DNA of 64,000 bases from Ipomoea triloba (lineage: Eukaryota > Streptophyta > Magnoliopsida > Solanales > Convolvulaceae). The number at the start of each line of letters is the position of its first letter. The stretch's first letter is position 1. A program made the position numbers and the translations under genes. Location: positions 20,793,219 to 20,857,218 of the forward strand of contig NC_044924.1 in the NCBI RefSeq assembly GCF_003576645.1, in the 5' to 3' direction. Below the pieces are notes generated by a model that was given only the letters and a program-made list of their open reading frames with translations, was not told where the DNA came from and did not search any database. Of the stretch, positions 23,101 to 34,230 are shown piece by piece.

Positions 23101-24400
23101 CTCTAGTAGTGGCTAGGAATGGCCTACCCAAGATGAGAGGTATCTCTACATCTGGATCCATGTCAAGAATTACAAAATCCACAGGAAAGATGAATTTGTC
23201 AACTTTTATCAACACGTCTTCCACAATACCTCGCGAGTATTTGGTAGATTTGTCCGCAAGTTGAATACACATGCGTGTTGGTTTAGGAGTTCTCAGATTT
23301 AGCTTTCGATACAATGCGAAGGGCATCAAATTAATACTTGCTCATAAGTCAGCTAAGCCTCTATTGAAAGATGTTCCTCCTATATTACACAGAATGGTGA
23401 AACTTCCCGGATCTTTTAACTTCCGAGGCACACTCTTATGTAATATAGCGGAGCATTCTTCTCCAAGCACTATAGTGGCCGATTCGGCTAACTTCTTCTT
23501 ATTGGATAAAAGGTCTTTAAGAAATTTTGCATACCTTGGCATTTCTCCAAGAGCATCAATGAAGGGCATATCAATATGCAACTGGCGCAGCATTTGGAGA
23601 AACTTGTCATACTTTGCATTGTCAATGTCGGTGCAAAATCGTTGTGGAAATGGAAGGCGTGCCTTAGGAATAGGTGGAGGTTCGTTCATGATCTCTTTTC
23701 CTTTCTGAGAAGGTTGCTGCATCGTCTCTTCCTTTCCGTTCTCTTTCTCTTCTTCTTGTTCATCTTGCGTAATTTCAGGAGCTTCTTTCTCCTTCCTTGA
23801 TTCTTCTATTGGAATGGTTTTAGGTGGTGGTAAGGTAGCTTCAGGAAGTGCTTTGTCGCTTCTTAATGTAATGGCATTCACATCACTTTCCCCTTGCACT
23901 TGGATCATCTCCATTATTTTGGCAAGGGTACTCTCAACAGTTTGAAGCGGTGAGAGTGTCTCATGATGGAGCTCTTGGATTTCTCCTAGCATTTCTTTGG
24001 TGATGGTCTCCTTCAGTTTGGCATTTTCTTCACTCGTCTCGCGTATAAAATCATTGAGGCGCTTTTCGAGGACGTCTTGACCATTTTTGGGTGAAGGAGG
24101 TTGATCCGGAGCAGCAGAAAGATGAAAGACATTCTCGGCCTCATCCACGCTGCTTTCACGTGTGTAGGCATGGCATGGATGGCTACTGGAATCCTACACC
24201 TCCTCCACGTGTGTAGCACGCGTGGATAGGCTACTGTGCAGGAAATTTTCGGGGTGTTGGTTCTTTTGCTCGTTGGGGTGCATTTGAGGATAATATGGGG
24301 TGTCTCATGCGTATGATGCCTTGGGGGTAAATAGTGATGCGTTACATAGGCTTGTTCATGATAACACGGCAGAGGTGGAGGCATGGAATAGTGGAAAGGG
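23101..24400 (-). pseudogene. Athila gag and N-terminal protease
   Basis: The gag C-terminal part (23342-24148) has ELHHETLSPLQTVESTLAKI, then RLPFPQRFCTDIDNAKYDKF and QLHIDMPFIDALGEMPRYAK, typical Athila/gag wording next to protease. The protease part (23101-23330) has MPFALYRKLNLRTPKPTRMC, IQLADKSTKYSRGIVEDVLI and VDFVILDMDPDVEIPLILGR. The catalytic DTG region lies in a broken frame between them (CNIGGTSFNRGLAD). Protease continues at 19946 beyond the 3.1-kb insertion. The gag N-terminal region (24013-24384) is frame-shifted and ends abruptly against LINE sequence. Confidence 0.8.
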
Positions 24401-27318
24401 GGTGGGTAAGAAAAAAAGATATGGATGATAGTATTGTGGAATCCGTATGCTTAAAATTAATGGTGAGTGAAATTCCGATTTCAAAGTTATTGTTGAGCAT
24501 ATTTCTAACTTTTTATCGATTTGTTCAACAGGAGGACTCCAAGGGATACTAGCCTTGAGCAAGTGTATATGGGTTCCAAAATCACTCATAGTCAAGCCGC
24601 GTCCCTCTCCCAAGCTGTGGGTACTCATGAAGTGAGGAGGGCGGTGATGCAAATGAAGAAATTTGGAAGCCCGGGTCCTGATGGGATTCATGCTGCTTTC
24701 TTCCAATCATTCTGGGAAGGAGTTAAAACTCACATCACCAAGTATGTCAATGATGCTTTATTTACAGGAAGGGTTCCTATGGAGATGCTTGAGGCCTACA
24801 TTACTCTCATCCCCAAAAAACAGAACCCTGAGTCTGCTGCGGATTTCAGACCAATTTCCCTCCTCAATGTCAGTTTCAAAATCATTTCGAAAGTTATTGT
24901 CAACTGGATGAGGCCCATTATGAGAAAGCTCAACGGTCCGTTCCAAAATAGCTTCCTCTCGGGGAGGTCCACAATGGACAATATTATTCTCACGCAAGAA
25001 ATCATCCACTCCATGCGCCACAAGAAAGGTAAAAAGGGCTGCATGGCCATTAAAGTCGACCTTCATAAAGCTTATGATAGTACCAGTTGGGAGTTCCTGG
25101 AGGCGACTCTCAAGGACTTTGGTTTTCCAAATCAGCTAATCCGCTTAATCATGTTCTCGCTGAAGGAAAGCGTCATTACTTTGCTTTACAATGGGGAAAA
25201 ATTTCCTTCCGTCCGTCCAGGACGAGGTCTTCGGCAGGGCGACCCTTTAACCCCCTATCTCTTTATCTTTGTCTTGGAAAAATTATCTTGGACGATCCGG
25301 GCCGAGGTTAGTAAGAAGAATTGGAAACCTATCGTGGTTTCGAGAGGAGGGACCGACGTTTCTCGTCTGTTTTTCGCTGATAACCTTATGCTTTTTTCCG
25401 AAGCTTCCCAAAGCCAGTGTCAAATCATCATGGACTGTCTTGAAGATTTTTCGAAGAGCTCAGGTTTGATTATTAATGCTAATAAATCTAGTATTTTTTG
25501 TAGTCCTAACACTTTGACAGGGACGAAAAAGGAGTTGAAGAGGATTATGGGCATCCCGGTCTTAGATAATCTTGGGAATTACCTGGGCATTCCCATCCTC
25601 CATTAGAGAGTTTCTAAAAGGACTTTTGGCTATATCCTGGAGGGCATGAAAAGAAAATTAGATAATTGGAAGGCGGATACCCTCAGCCTAGCGGGTCGTA
25701 GGGTGCTTGTCCAATTAGTACTTGCAGCGATGTCGGTCTATTCGATGCAGGTCTTTAAACTCCCAATGGGAGTTTGCAACGATATTGATAAAATTTGCAC
25801 GAGTTTTCTTTGGGGAGACTCAGAGAGCAAAAAAAAGATTCATCTTGTGGGATGGAACGAAGTTTGTAAGCCCAAAGATATAGGTGGTTTGGGCCTCAGG
25901 AGATGCACCGATTTTAATGAGGCTCTACTTGCTAAGTTAGCTTGGCAAATGAATACTTCAAATGACAAGCTTTGGGTTCGCATCATGAACGAGAAATACG
26001 TGAAGGATGGGAACTTCTTCATGGCTCCTATCCCGCATAATTCTTCTTGGGGATGGAGGAGTATTGTAAGGGGCCGTTCTATCTAGGAGCGGCTTGGAGG
26101 GTAGGGTCCGAAGAATCGCTGAACTTTTGGTCTGACTGGTGGGTTGGTAATAAACCGCTTGGGCTTCTTGATAACGTGACAATTTCATATGACGCGTCAA
26201 ATGCTAAGGTAAATGACTTCATTGTTCCTCATCGTTCTTGGGATTTTGACAGGTTGCAAAACTTACTCCCCCACGAAGAGGTTAACAAGATCAGGAGCAT
26301 TCCCCTTCCTCTGGCCGATCACATTCTAGATGCACTCTACTGGCCGGCTTCCCCCGGAGGTACGTTTTCTGTTAGTGGAGCATACAGGTATATTGCAGGG
26401 AATGACGAAATGCAGGAGGTTGATTGGGTGTGGAAGACGAAGTTCTGTGAGAGATGTCGTATGTTCTTATGGCTGGCAGCGAAAGATAAACTTCTCACCA
26501 ATGCCGTAAGGAAAATGAGAGGGCTCACCGATGATTGTAGTTGCATGGGGTGCGGTGAAAATGGCGAGAACATTGACCATATTCTCATCCATTGCGATTT
26601 GGCGAGGGAGTGCTGGAGAAAGTCCTACCACCCGACCAATTTCAAGTATAGTCAGACTACTTCCTTTGCGCCGTGGCTCAAGGGCAACTACTCCTCGAAC
26701 ATCACCATGAATGGCATCCCGTGGAGCTTAACCTTCAGTTACATGTGTTGGGAGCTATGGAAGGCCAGAAATAAGAGGATCTTTGAGCACTCTTCGCCAT
26801 CCCCGGAGGAAATCGTGCACCGTTCGGAGTTTTCTGCCAAAGAGGCATTTTCTATTGGCTACAAAAGACATCCTGATCCGAAAGGAAGAATGCGTTGGAT
26901 CTACTGGTCCCACCCGGACGAAGGTTGGGTTAAAATTAACACAGATGGTGCTTTTAAAAAGAATATTGGTCTTGCTAGTGCAGGAAGATTAGCTCGTGAT
27001 CACCAAGGGGAGTGGTTATTTGGGTTCGTGACAAAAATTGGGGCAACTAATAGCTTTGTCGCGGAGTTGTGGGGCCTAAGGGAGGGTATACAGCTGGCAA
27101 AGCTTAAGGGGTTTAAAAGGTTGATCGTGGAGCTGGATTCGGAGTCAGTCGTCTCCTTGCTGCAAGGAGAGGTCGAATATCAAGGGTTTTGTTTGACTCT
27201 CATTATAGATTGTACTTTCTTGATGGGTTCCTTTGATAAGATTTCTCTCCAGCACATTCTCAAATTGAGGAACAAAAGTGCATATCACCTTTCGAATCTT
27301 GGGCAACTAGGTACCTAG
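24400..27318 (+). pseudogene. LINE ORF2: reverse transcriptase, zf-RVT and RNase H
   Basis: RT (24521-25606): KKFGSPGPDGIHAAFFQSFW, ITLIPKK, DFRPISLLNVSFKIISKVIV, QNSFLSGRSTMDNIIL, IKVDLHKAYDS, GLRQGDPLTPYLFIFVLEKL, then FADNLMLFSEA. The usual FADD catalytic pair reads FADN. A stop at 25606 follows GNYLGIP. The thumb and zf-RVT parts lie at 25646-26600 with a frameshift near 26085 (WLAAKDKLLTNAVRKMRGL, then CMGCGENGENIDHILIHCDL). An RNase H domain follows: WVKINTDGAFKKNIG, FVAELWGLREGIQLA and LIVELDSESVV (about 26920-27200). It ends about 125 bp before the A-tract, the normal spacing. Confidence 0.85.
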
Positions 27319-27473
27319 GGAACTACTGTTCTAGACATGCCTCCGACTAGCATTGAAACGATTCTTGCGGCTGATATTGTTGGCGCCAGTTACATTAGAG
27401 TTTTGTAACTTTGCTATACCCATCGTTGACGGGCCAATCCCACAAAAAAAAAAAAAAAGTGAATTAATTAATC

Positions 27474-28730
27474 CAATGTTAGTAATAGTTCAAATTTTTC
27501 ATAATGTTGAAAAAATGTACTAAAATATTCTATATATTATATACGACATTTTGTTATTAATGATGTAATATTAATGTTTAATTTGTCACGATCATGTTTG
27601 GAGTTATAATTATACCGTGTTGCTACCTAAATAATGTGTTTATTTATGCTTTTATTTTTTCATATAACAATTATTAACTTTTATATATATTATTATTTAA
27701 AAATTAGAACACATTAATTAATCATTGGACATGACGTTTCGTGCAAAACACGTGTACGTGACTAGTATTAGTCATAAACATGAGTGTATGTAATTGGTTA
27801 CTTATGGTGTTTGGAAAATAACTTGTCAATTAATTTTTGGCTTATTTGACCAAGTTTAGTTGTTTGACTTGATCAAATAGCTTAGCCTTGTTTAGTAACA
27901 TAGCTTGTCAGTCAATTTTGGCTGGTTTGACCACTATTGATTGTTTGACTTGGTCAAACAGCCAATATGACTGTTTAGTTAATCAATTTTTTGAAACAGC
28001 TTATTGCTCCAAACTGCTAAAATTTAAAATGGTACTCAAACAAGGTTTTTTGATCAACTTTTTGAGAAAATAAATTATTTTTTTCAAAACACCCCAATTA
28101 TTATTATAGGTTAAAATAACATAATGCACTCGTACTCTTAAAAGTTATTTTACATGTAATCAACTATATGCTAACAATTAATTTAGCAAACACCTTTCTA
28201 CAACCAACTTAAGGTTATCAGTTGGTCAAATTCGCTAACCGCTATTTACCAAACACCCCCTTTATGTTTATCCAAATTTTGTTCAAATTTACATTTTTAA
28301 TGTTGAATTACTATTATTAAAAAAATTAATTGATAAATTAATAAATAAAATAATAGATTCATGTCTGATAAACAATTAATTTACAAATTGCTAATATTAT
28401 TTGGCGAAAACAACTAACACAATCAACTATATGCTTACAACTAATTATCTTAAATAATTATGAGTTTTTTGTCAGGTTCAGAGGATTCTTTCGAGTCACC
28501 GAAAACAATCATTATTTTCTATCTCAAAAATTAACACAATATCTTATGCGTAATAAATAGGCGTATTTATAGTGTAGAATTTTAGTTTTGTAGGTAAGTA
28601 AAATCCTAACAAACATCAAATTAATTAATCCTAACAAACTAATACTCCATAATAAATATAAATAACTAAACTAATCCCAATAAAATAAGGAAGACATAAA
28701 TAACAAAACAAACAAATCCTAGCTAGTTAA
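27474..28730. other. AT-rich intergenic DNA with a hAT-type MITE
   Basis: A probable MITE spans 27806-28260: GGTGTTTGGAAAATAAC at one end and the complement-like TATTTACCAAACACC at the other, with internal TTTGACTTGRTCAAA words, as in common hAT MITEs. The target duplication is not clean. The rest has no gene or recognised repeat. Confidence 0.5.
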
Positions 28731-29547
28731 CTGTCTACACACCAAACTATAGAAAACTAATTAACAAAGAGTCCACTAATTAACTGCCGTTTGCGTTCTT
28801 CTTGTCCTTATTTCAATTGTTATACGGTGGACCATGGTCCGAAAACGGCGCAGTTTCTTTAAGTATATAAGAAATGACGGCGGTTATATTTAACAAATTC
28901 TGTATTTTTAATGTGTTTTGAACAAAACGAAACTATAAAATATTTAAAATGAAACTAAATAATTTGTCTCACATATTGTGTTTATATTATCAAATAATGA
29001 AACTATAATTGATTTGAAATTATACTTTAGTTGTGTTTAAATGAAATTATAGTATGTATAAAATGAAACTGAATAACATGTCTCACATGCATTGAGTGTA
29101 TATTGTCAAATAAAACTGTAGTTGAATTGAAATGATACTTTAATTGTGCTGAGATGAAACTACAGTATGTATAAAAAGAAATTGAATAACATGTCTCACA
29201 TATTGAGTGTATATGTCGATCAAATGAAACTTTATTTATATCAAAATGATATTTTAGTTGCGTTGTAATGATCGAAATTACATTGTATATAAAATAAAAC
29301 TGAATAGCAGTTTCACATATTTGATTGTATATTGTCCAATAAAATTATAGTTAAATTAGAATTATAATTTAGTGTTGTTGTAATAAAACTACATTGTATA
29401 TAAAATGAAATTCGATAACAGTTGTGCTGAAATGAACTACAATATAATATATATCTAAAATGAAATTGAATATGTTATGCCAACAAAATTAATTACACAG
29501 AATAGGTGCCGTTTGTTTTCGTTAAGAAAAAGACACCATTTAATATA

Positions 29548-30067
29548 GAGTTAATTCCAGCAATGGTCCCTGACTATGTTGATTTTTCAAAATTAGTCCC
29601 CGACTTTTAATTTGGACAATTTAGGTCCCTTAACTTTCAAATTCTTTCCAATGTTGGTCCTTTCGTTAAATGTTGGTTAAGTTGATGTCAAATGAAGGGG
29701 TAAAATTGTCCGTTCACTTGTATAATGTATTATTACTCGTATTTCTCCTGTCCTTTACGCTATATATATAAATATAATCTCAGTCAAAGTCTCTTTGACT
29801 GATATTATATAGCTTCGATTGAGACTTCGATTGGGATTATATTCATATATACAACGTATAGGACAGCAGAAATACGAGTAATAATACACTAAACATGTGA
29901 ATGGACAATTTTACACCTTCATTTGACCTCAACTTAACCAAAATTTGAGGAAAGGACCAACATTAGAAAGAATTTGAAAGTCAAGGGACCTAAATTGTCC
30001 AAATTAAAAGTTGGGGACTAATTTTGAAAAATCAACATAGTCGGAGGACCATTGCTGGAATTAACTC
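29548..30067. mobile_element. Long-TIR MULE-type MITE with 10-bp TSD
   Basis: Begins GAGTTAATTCCAGCAATGGT and ends with its complement ACCATTGCTGGAATTAACTC. Inverted arms extend over roughly 200 bp (AATTAGTCCCCGACTTTTAA and complement). Flanked by ATTTAATATA at 29538-29547 and 30068-30077. The allelic position in copy B (about 38105) is an empty site, confirming the insertion and showing that it post-dates the duplication. Confidence 0.9.
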
Positions 30068-30469
30068 ATTTAATATATATCATGTTTCACAGTAAAATTT
30101 GCCGTCCTTATTTGCTGTCAAAGTTTACCTATTAATTTTTCTTCTTGTTACTATAAATTAGTTTGGACTGTGATAGAGAAGACCGGCCAAAAAAATTAAA
30201 TCCAATCTCTTAATAAGTAATAATGACTGTCTTGTAGTCAAACTAAATAACCGATACAATCAATTGGAATATACTAACCCACAAAATGTAGCTAATAATA
30301 AAGTATTTCTTGTAATACTCATCAAGGCTACTGTTGTTCTTGATACATATCGTGTAAAAATTAAAATGTAATACTTATATATTGTAAAAGAATTAATTTC
30401 ATTTTTAGTACTATATTTATAGGTGGTATAGTCTATTTTTAATCTTTTTTTTATTAGAACATCTTTATT

Positions 30470-30895
30470 GATTTTAATATTATTGTGGCATGATCATTTT
30501 TAGTCTTATGTTAACAAAATCATTGAAATGTCATTAATTACAATGGTGTTTCAATCTTCTTTTTATTTTTTTTTTCTTATACAAAATGGTTTGACTCGCT
30601 AAATTTTTACGTTTATTTTTTGAAAAAAAAAAACTCATAATTGAAGGCCAAAATGTCTTTGTGTTTAACAACATTTAAATTATTTTGTTGACAGAGGACA
30701 AAAAATGGTCATGCCACAATAATATTAAGATCCACCTTGCAAGATAGATCTGAATCCAAAATACACAATTTACATACTGAATTTTCACAATTTATATACT
30801 GAATATTCATAACTAAATACTCACAATTTAAATTGTAAACATTCATTATGTAAATTGTGATAGGTCCACCTTGTAAGGTAGATCCGTGTCCATTG
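30470..30895. repeat. Two adjacent inverted-repeat MITE remnants (also in copy B)
   Basis: First: TTAATATTATTGTGGCATGA at about 30473 pairs with TCATGCCACAATAATATTAA near 30710. Second: GATCCACCTTGCAAGATAG near 30730 pairs with CCACCTTGTAAGGTAGATC near 30870, around repeated CACAATTTATATACTGAAT words. Both are shared with copy B (about 38880-39305), so they are older than the duplication. Confidence 0.65.
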
Positions 30896-31457
30896 TATAA
30901 CTATTATGTGTTAAAAAAAATAAAAAATAAAAAATAAAAGTGGGTTGATACCTATACATCTTAGACCAAAAATTAAATTAACTCTACTGAAAATCTGGAA
31001 TAAAGTGTTTCGTACTTATAAAGGGAAATATAATACTTTTTGAGGAAAACTGTGATATTTTTAAATCAAAATGTAAAACTGCTTACTACATTTTTTTCAA
31101 AGTATAACAAATATTTTATTTTTGATTAGTAATATATTTTTCAGTATTACATTTTGATCATGGTCAAGACTTATCTCACAGAATTGTTTTTGCCATAAAT
31201 AAATGATTCCTCAGCTTAAATCTATGTTGGAGATCCTTGAATCCGAGTATGTAGCACTAATGAACTAGCCTTGGTTCGGAGATTCTTAATCAACACAGCA
31301 AATTTGTCTTTATGATTGAAAGCTGACAGCTAGCTAGAATTTCTTCATAAAAAAAATTGTCAGAACAACCCAGAAACAAAGATATTTCTTCAATTCCTAG
31401 GGTAACTTAAGTTTCATCACTTACAAAAACCCTTGGCATGTTATGCACTCAAACTTG

Positions 31458-31465
31458 TATATAAA
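31458..31465 (+). promoter_or_regulatory. TATA box of kiwellin copy A
   Basis: TATATAAA 54 bp before the ATG at 31519, in sequence identical to that upstream of copy B. Transcription would start about 25-30 bp further on. Confidence 0.6.
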
Positions 31466-31518
31466 CCAAACATGCATTTTCCACAGAACAGAAACAAATA
31501 GAAGGTAGGATAGGATCA

Positions 31519-31781
31519 ATGAGAAACTTGAGATCAGTAGCAGGCGCTCTTCTTGTTCTTCTCGTCTTTGCCATTTCAGCATATCCCTTCGAGGCTAGAC
31601 ATCATAGATGTAAGCATGGCGGCAAAAAAGGCCACAAATGCTTGCCTGGTGGCCATGTGTCCGGAGAGAAGGCGGTTCTTACCATAAACAACTTCGAAAA
31701 GGGCGGAGATGGGGGCGGTCCATCTGAGTGTGACGGCCACTTCCATTCCGATGACACCTTGATCGTGGCGCTTTCCAGTAG
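31519..31781 (+). pseudogene. Kiwellin-like gene, copy A, exon 1 only
   Basis: Encodes the signal peptide (hydrophobic core [11 protein letters not shown]) and N-terminal half, including the [17 protein letters not shown] cysteine region and [20 protein letters not shown], nearly identical to copy B but with one His fewer. The splice donor AG|GTTGGT at 31781/31782 is kept. Beyond it the MITE (31799) is cut at about 32036 and unrelated DNA follows. No second exon encoding RWYNHG...VTW is present in the next 5 kb. Read through without splicing, the frame stops at 31932 after MITE-derived residues. Promoter and start are intact, so a truncated secreted peptide could still be made. Confidence 0.8.
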
Positions 31782-31798
31782 GTTGGTACCGTTAGAAA

Positions 31799-32036
31799 GA
31801 GTTTATTACCGGAATGGTCCCTTGATTATTGCAAAATTACCGATTTGGTCCTCGATAATTTTTTGTGCTCAATTAAGACTTTCGACTTTGAAAATTTTAA
31901 CCAATTTGGTCCTCTATTTATTTTGCCGTTAAAATTGGAACCAAATTGGTAATTTTGCTATAGTCAAGGGACCATTTCAGTGAAAAATTAACTAACAATT
32001 TGGTTCCTTAACTATAGAAAAATTACCAATTTGATC
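31799..32036. mobile_element. Truncated MITE in the kiwellin intron (copy A)
   Basis: Begins GAGTTTATTACCGGAATGGT directly after CGTTAGAAA (31790-31798). It matches the first ~240 bp of the complete element at 40195-40572 and is then lost. Confidence 0.8.
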
Positions 32037-32782
32037 CTCGATATACTGTATTCTCTGCCTCCTCTCCTCTCCACTGCCGCTTACGGAATTTCTTGCTTCC
32101 GGTAACTCTTTCTTCCATCTGTTACGGAATTTCTATGCTTATTATGCTTTCAATGATTCAATACATCTTGCTTCTATGCTTTCAATGTCCGCGACCTATC
32201 TATTCCAAATGCACAGAATCAATTCTTAGAAAACAAACAAATTAATGAGGTCTGTTCTCACACTTTCCTGGGTTTAATCCTGGGTTTATTAATTATGCTT
32301 AGTGCTTTTTTAGAGGTTGGAGAGGTAATCTTCAGTTTCTTAATGTTTAATGTTCAATTCGGCATTAATCTAATTATGCTTAGTGCTTTTTAGAGGTTGG
32401 AGAGGTAATCTTCAATTTCTTAATGTTTAAGGTTGAATTCGGCATTAATCTAATACACAGAGATCACAGATTAACAGACTAGAATGTGGTGGCTGTCACT
32501 TAATGTTTAAGGTTGGGTATTTGTTTATGCGTTTTTTGAGAGAAGGAATTATCACAGTGCTTCCCCAGCTTTGTGGTAATACAACAGACCACCACTATGC
32601 TAACAAATTAAATCCCTAGTAATAACAGCTAGCTAGACTAGTAGTGTAGCTAGACTACTTTAGCAAGTTTGACTGGGTTTGAATATATGATCACTTGCTC
32701 CTAGCTTACAGTTCAGCTTCTTTTATTTTTTAAATCTTAAATTCAAAAATTCTCTCCTGATGTTTGGATTTCTTATTGCACA

Positions 32783-34230
32783 GGTCAAGCTTCTGAAGTG
32801 TATTGTACAAAATATTGTTGTTGACATCTCTTTTAATCAAATAGGTGGTCTCTGGGGTTTTAGTTTTTAAAACCTAAAAGACATAGAGCTTATTATTATG
32901 GTTTAACAATTCGTTATTGTAAAAATTGAACCACCTGTTAAATATATCTATACCCAGTTATGAATCCATGATACAGAGAGACACCTGTTTGTAATCTATA
33001 CATACACACGAATGTGATTTTACTTGTTTAATTTTAAAACTTTATGTTGTGTTAATTTTTTTTTGTTTTGTATTTTATTATTTCTTTGAAGTTTGTTTTC
33101 ATACCTGCAAACATTGTACTAAGTTAGACAAAGTGTTGTACCAAGCCAAACCTTCTGATCTACTGATCTGTGGAAACTAAAACTCGCATTACTTTGTGGT
33201 TATTAGTTATGGTTTTATTTTATACCCAACAACCTGAGTGAGCTGATTATAATAATTGAAACTGTTGAATTATTAAACTTCCTGAAACCAAATGTCCAAA
33301 CCTCACACTGAATGTTCATATCCAGCATTCTTATTCGCATTTGGAAACTCTAATGATTGAAAATGCTAAATTTTTAGGTCCTCTACAAATTTTTGGACTA
33401 CTTTAGCAAGTTTGACTGGGAACATATTGTATTTGTTTAACTGGTCCTGCTCGCATATCATCTTTGCCAGAAATTGTGGGTAAGCAACTTCTTGCTAACT
33501 GTGGTCTGTCATTATATGTTTCTTTGCATTATTTCATCAAGATGATTTCATGTTCCTTTTGCAGTTGAGGTTCCTGAAAATGATGGTGGTGAGTTACTGC
33601 TCAACAATGATTTTCTTAGATATTGTGTCAAAATGTTTTCTGTTTCTTCAAGACGGTATGACATGAACTCCAGAACCTTTCAACAAAAGCATCTTACCAT
33701 AGTTGATCCTCTGAAGGAAAATAAAAATCTTGGCCGTAGTGTCAGCAAAGGTAATGCAATTTGTATTTTTTATTCACTAATTATTATTTTTCCATGGTTT
33801 TTGTCCTGTTTGTGCTCCCTTATATCAAATGTTATTGTATGTTGAAGCTTTGACATCTTTCTGAAGATTTGATCATGATAAATTCATGCCGATACCGAGG
33901 AATGCAATGCATGCATAAGTGTACATATTATTTGATTTTGCGAACCCTAAGTCTTAAACTTTTAACCTGATAATTATGATATCGTCCTAACAAAACTGTT
34001 AAACTCAAATTAGTGACCCAAAGCCCGTGTTGATTTCCATCTTGGATTGCTTTGTGCAGGAAATTTCTATACGATACGGAGTGCTTTCACATATGGTGCT
34101 AGGAAGCTCAAGAGAATACTTTTGCAGTTAGACGATAAAATTGTTGCCGAGCTTCATAATTTTTTTGCCAACACTTTGGGTCGACATGGAAATAGGCAGA
34201 GGCCTGATGTTCAAGATCTTAGTCCAGTAG
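32783..34230 (+). pseudogene. Exons of a PAP/TRF4-like nucleotidyltransferase, decayed
   Basis: Four exon-like blocks in order: VKLLKCIVQNIVVDISFNQI (about 32783-32848); YKFLDYFSKFDWEH then, after a frameshift, CLTGPARISSLPEIV (33378-33473); VEVPENDGGELLLNNDFLRY...QKHLTIVDPLKENKNLGRSV (33565-33751, after TTTTGCAG and before GTAATG); GNFYTIRSAFTYGARKLKRI...LHNFFANTLGRHGNRQRPDV (34060-34210, after TTGTGCAG). This matches the plant family of PAP/OAS1 substrate-binding-domain proteins. The catalytic N-terminal part (GS and DxD motifs) is absent. Introns are kept, so this is a genomic fragment, possibly carried by the CACTA element whose right end is at 36679. Confidence 0.75.

Larger units (their letters stand above)
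5707..24400 (-). mobile_element. Athila-type Ty3/gypsy element with nested insertions
   Basis: On the minus strand, order from high to low coordinate: gag (to ~23342), protease (split), RT, RNase H, integrase (to 16603), long non-coding tail, 3' LTR (5707-6902). A plant Athila landmark, GGGTTGCCTCCCAAGCAGCG (about 16538), lies just beyond the integrase stop. The tail is interrupted by a CACTA element (7024-13764) and a solo LTR (14926-16246), and the protease by a 3.1-kb element (19952-23095). The 5' LTR is missing: at about 24400 gag passes directly into LINE sequence, so a deletion removed the LTR and part of the LINE. The right edge is approximate. Confidence 0.8.
3528..27458 (+). mobile_element. 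Full-length L1-type LINE split by nested elements
   Basis: The two halves are 3528-5706 (5' UTR, ORF1, endonuclease) and about 24400-27458 (reverse transcriptase, zinc-binding region, RNase H, 3' UTR, A-tract at 27444-27458). The 14-mer TGAATTAATTAATC lies immediately before the 5' end (3514-3527) and just after the A-tract (27460-27473), as expected for a LINE target-site duplication. Both halves therefore belong to one insertion, later interrupted at 5707 by an Athila-type retrotransposon. About 200 codons between endonuclease and RT are missing at the right-hand junction. Stops and frameshifts show the LINE is dead. The TSD is AT-rich, so a chance match is not fully excluded. Confidence 0.8.
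28731..32036. repeat. Segmental duplication, copy A (kiwellin locus)
   Basis: Collinear and highly similar to 36690-40430. It starts with TACACACCAAACTATAGAAA and GTGGACCATGGTCCG and runs through the kiwellin first exon into the MITE behind it. It is private in having a MITE at 29548-30067, and lacks the 583-bp retroposed block and the ATT-containing MITE of copy B. Similarity stops at about 32036 inside the intronic MITE, so kiwellin exon 2 is missing here. Confidence 0.9.
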
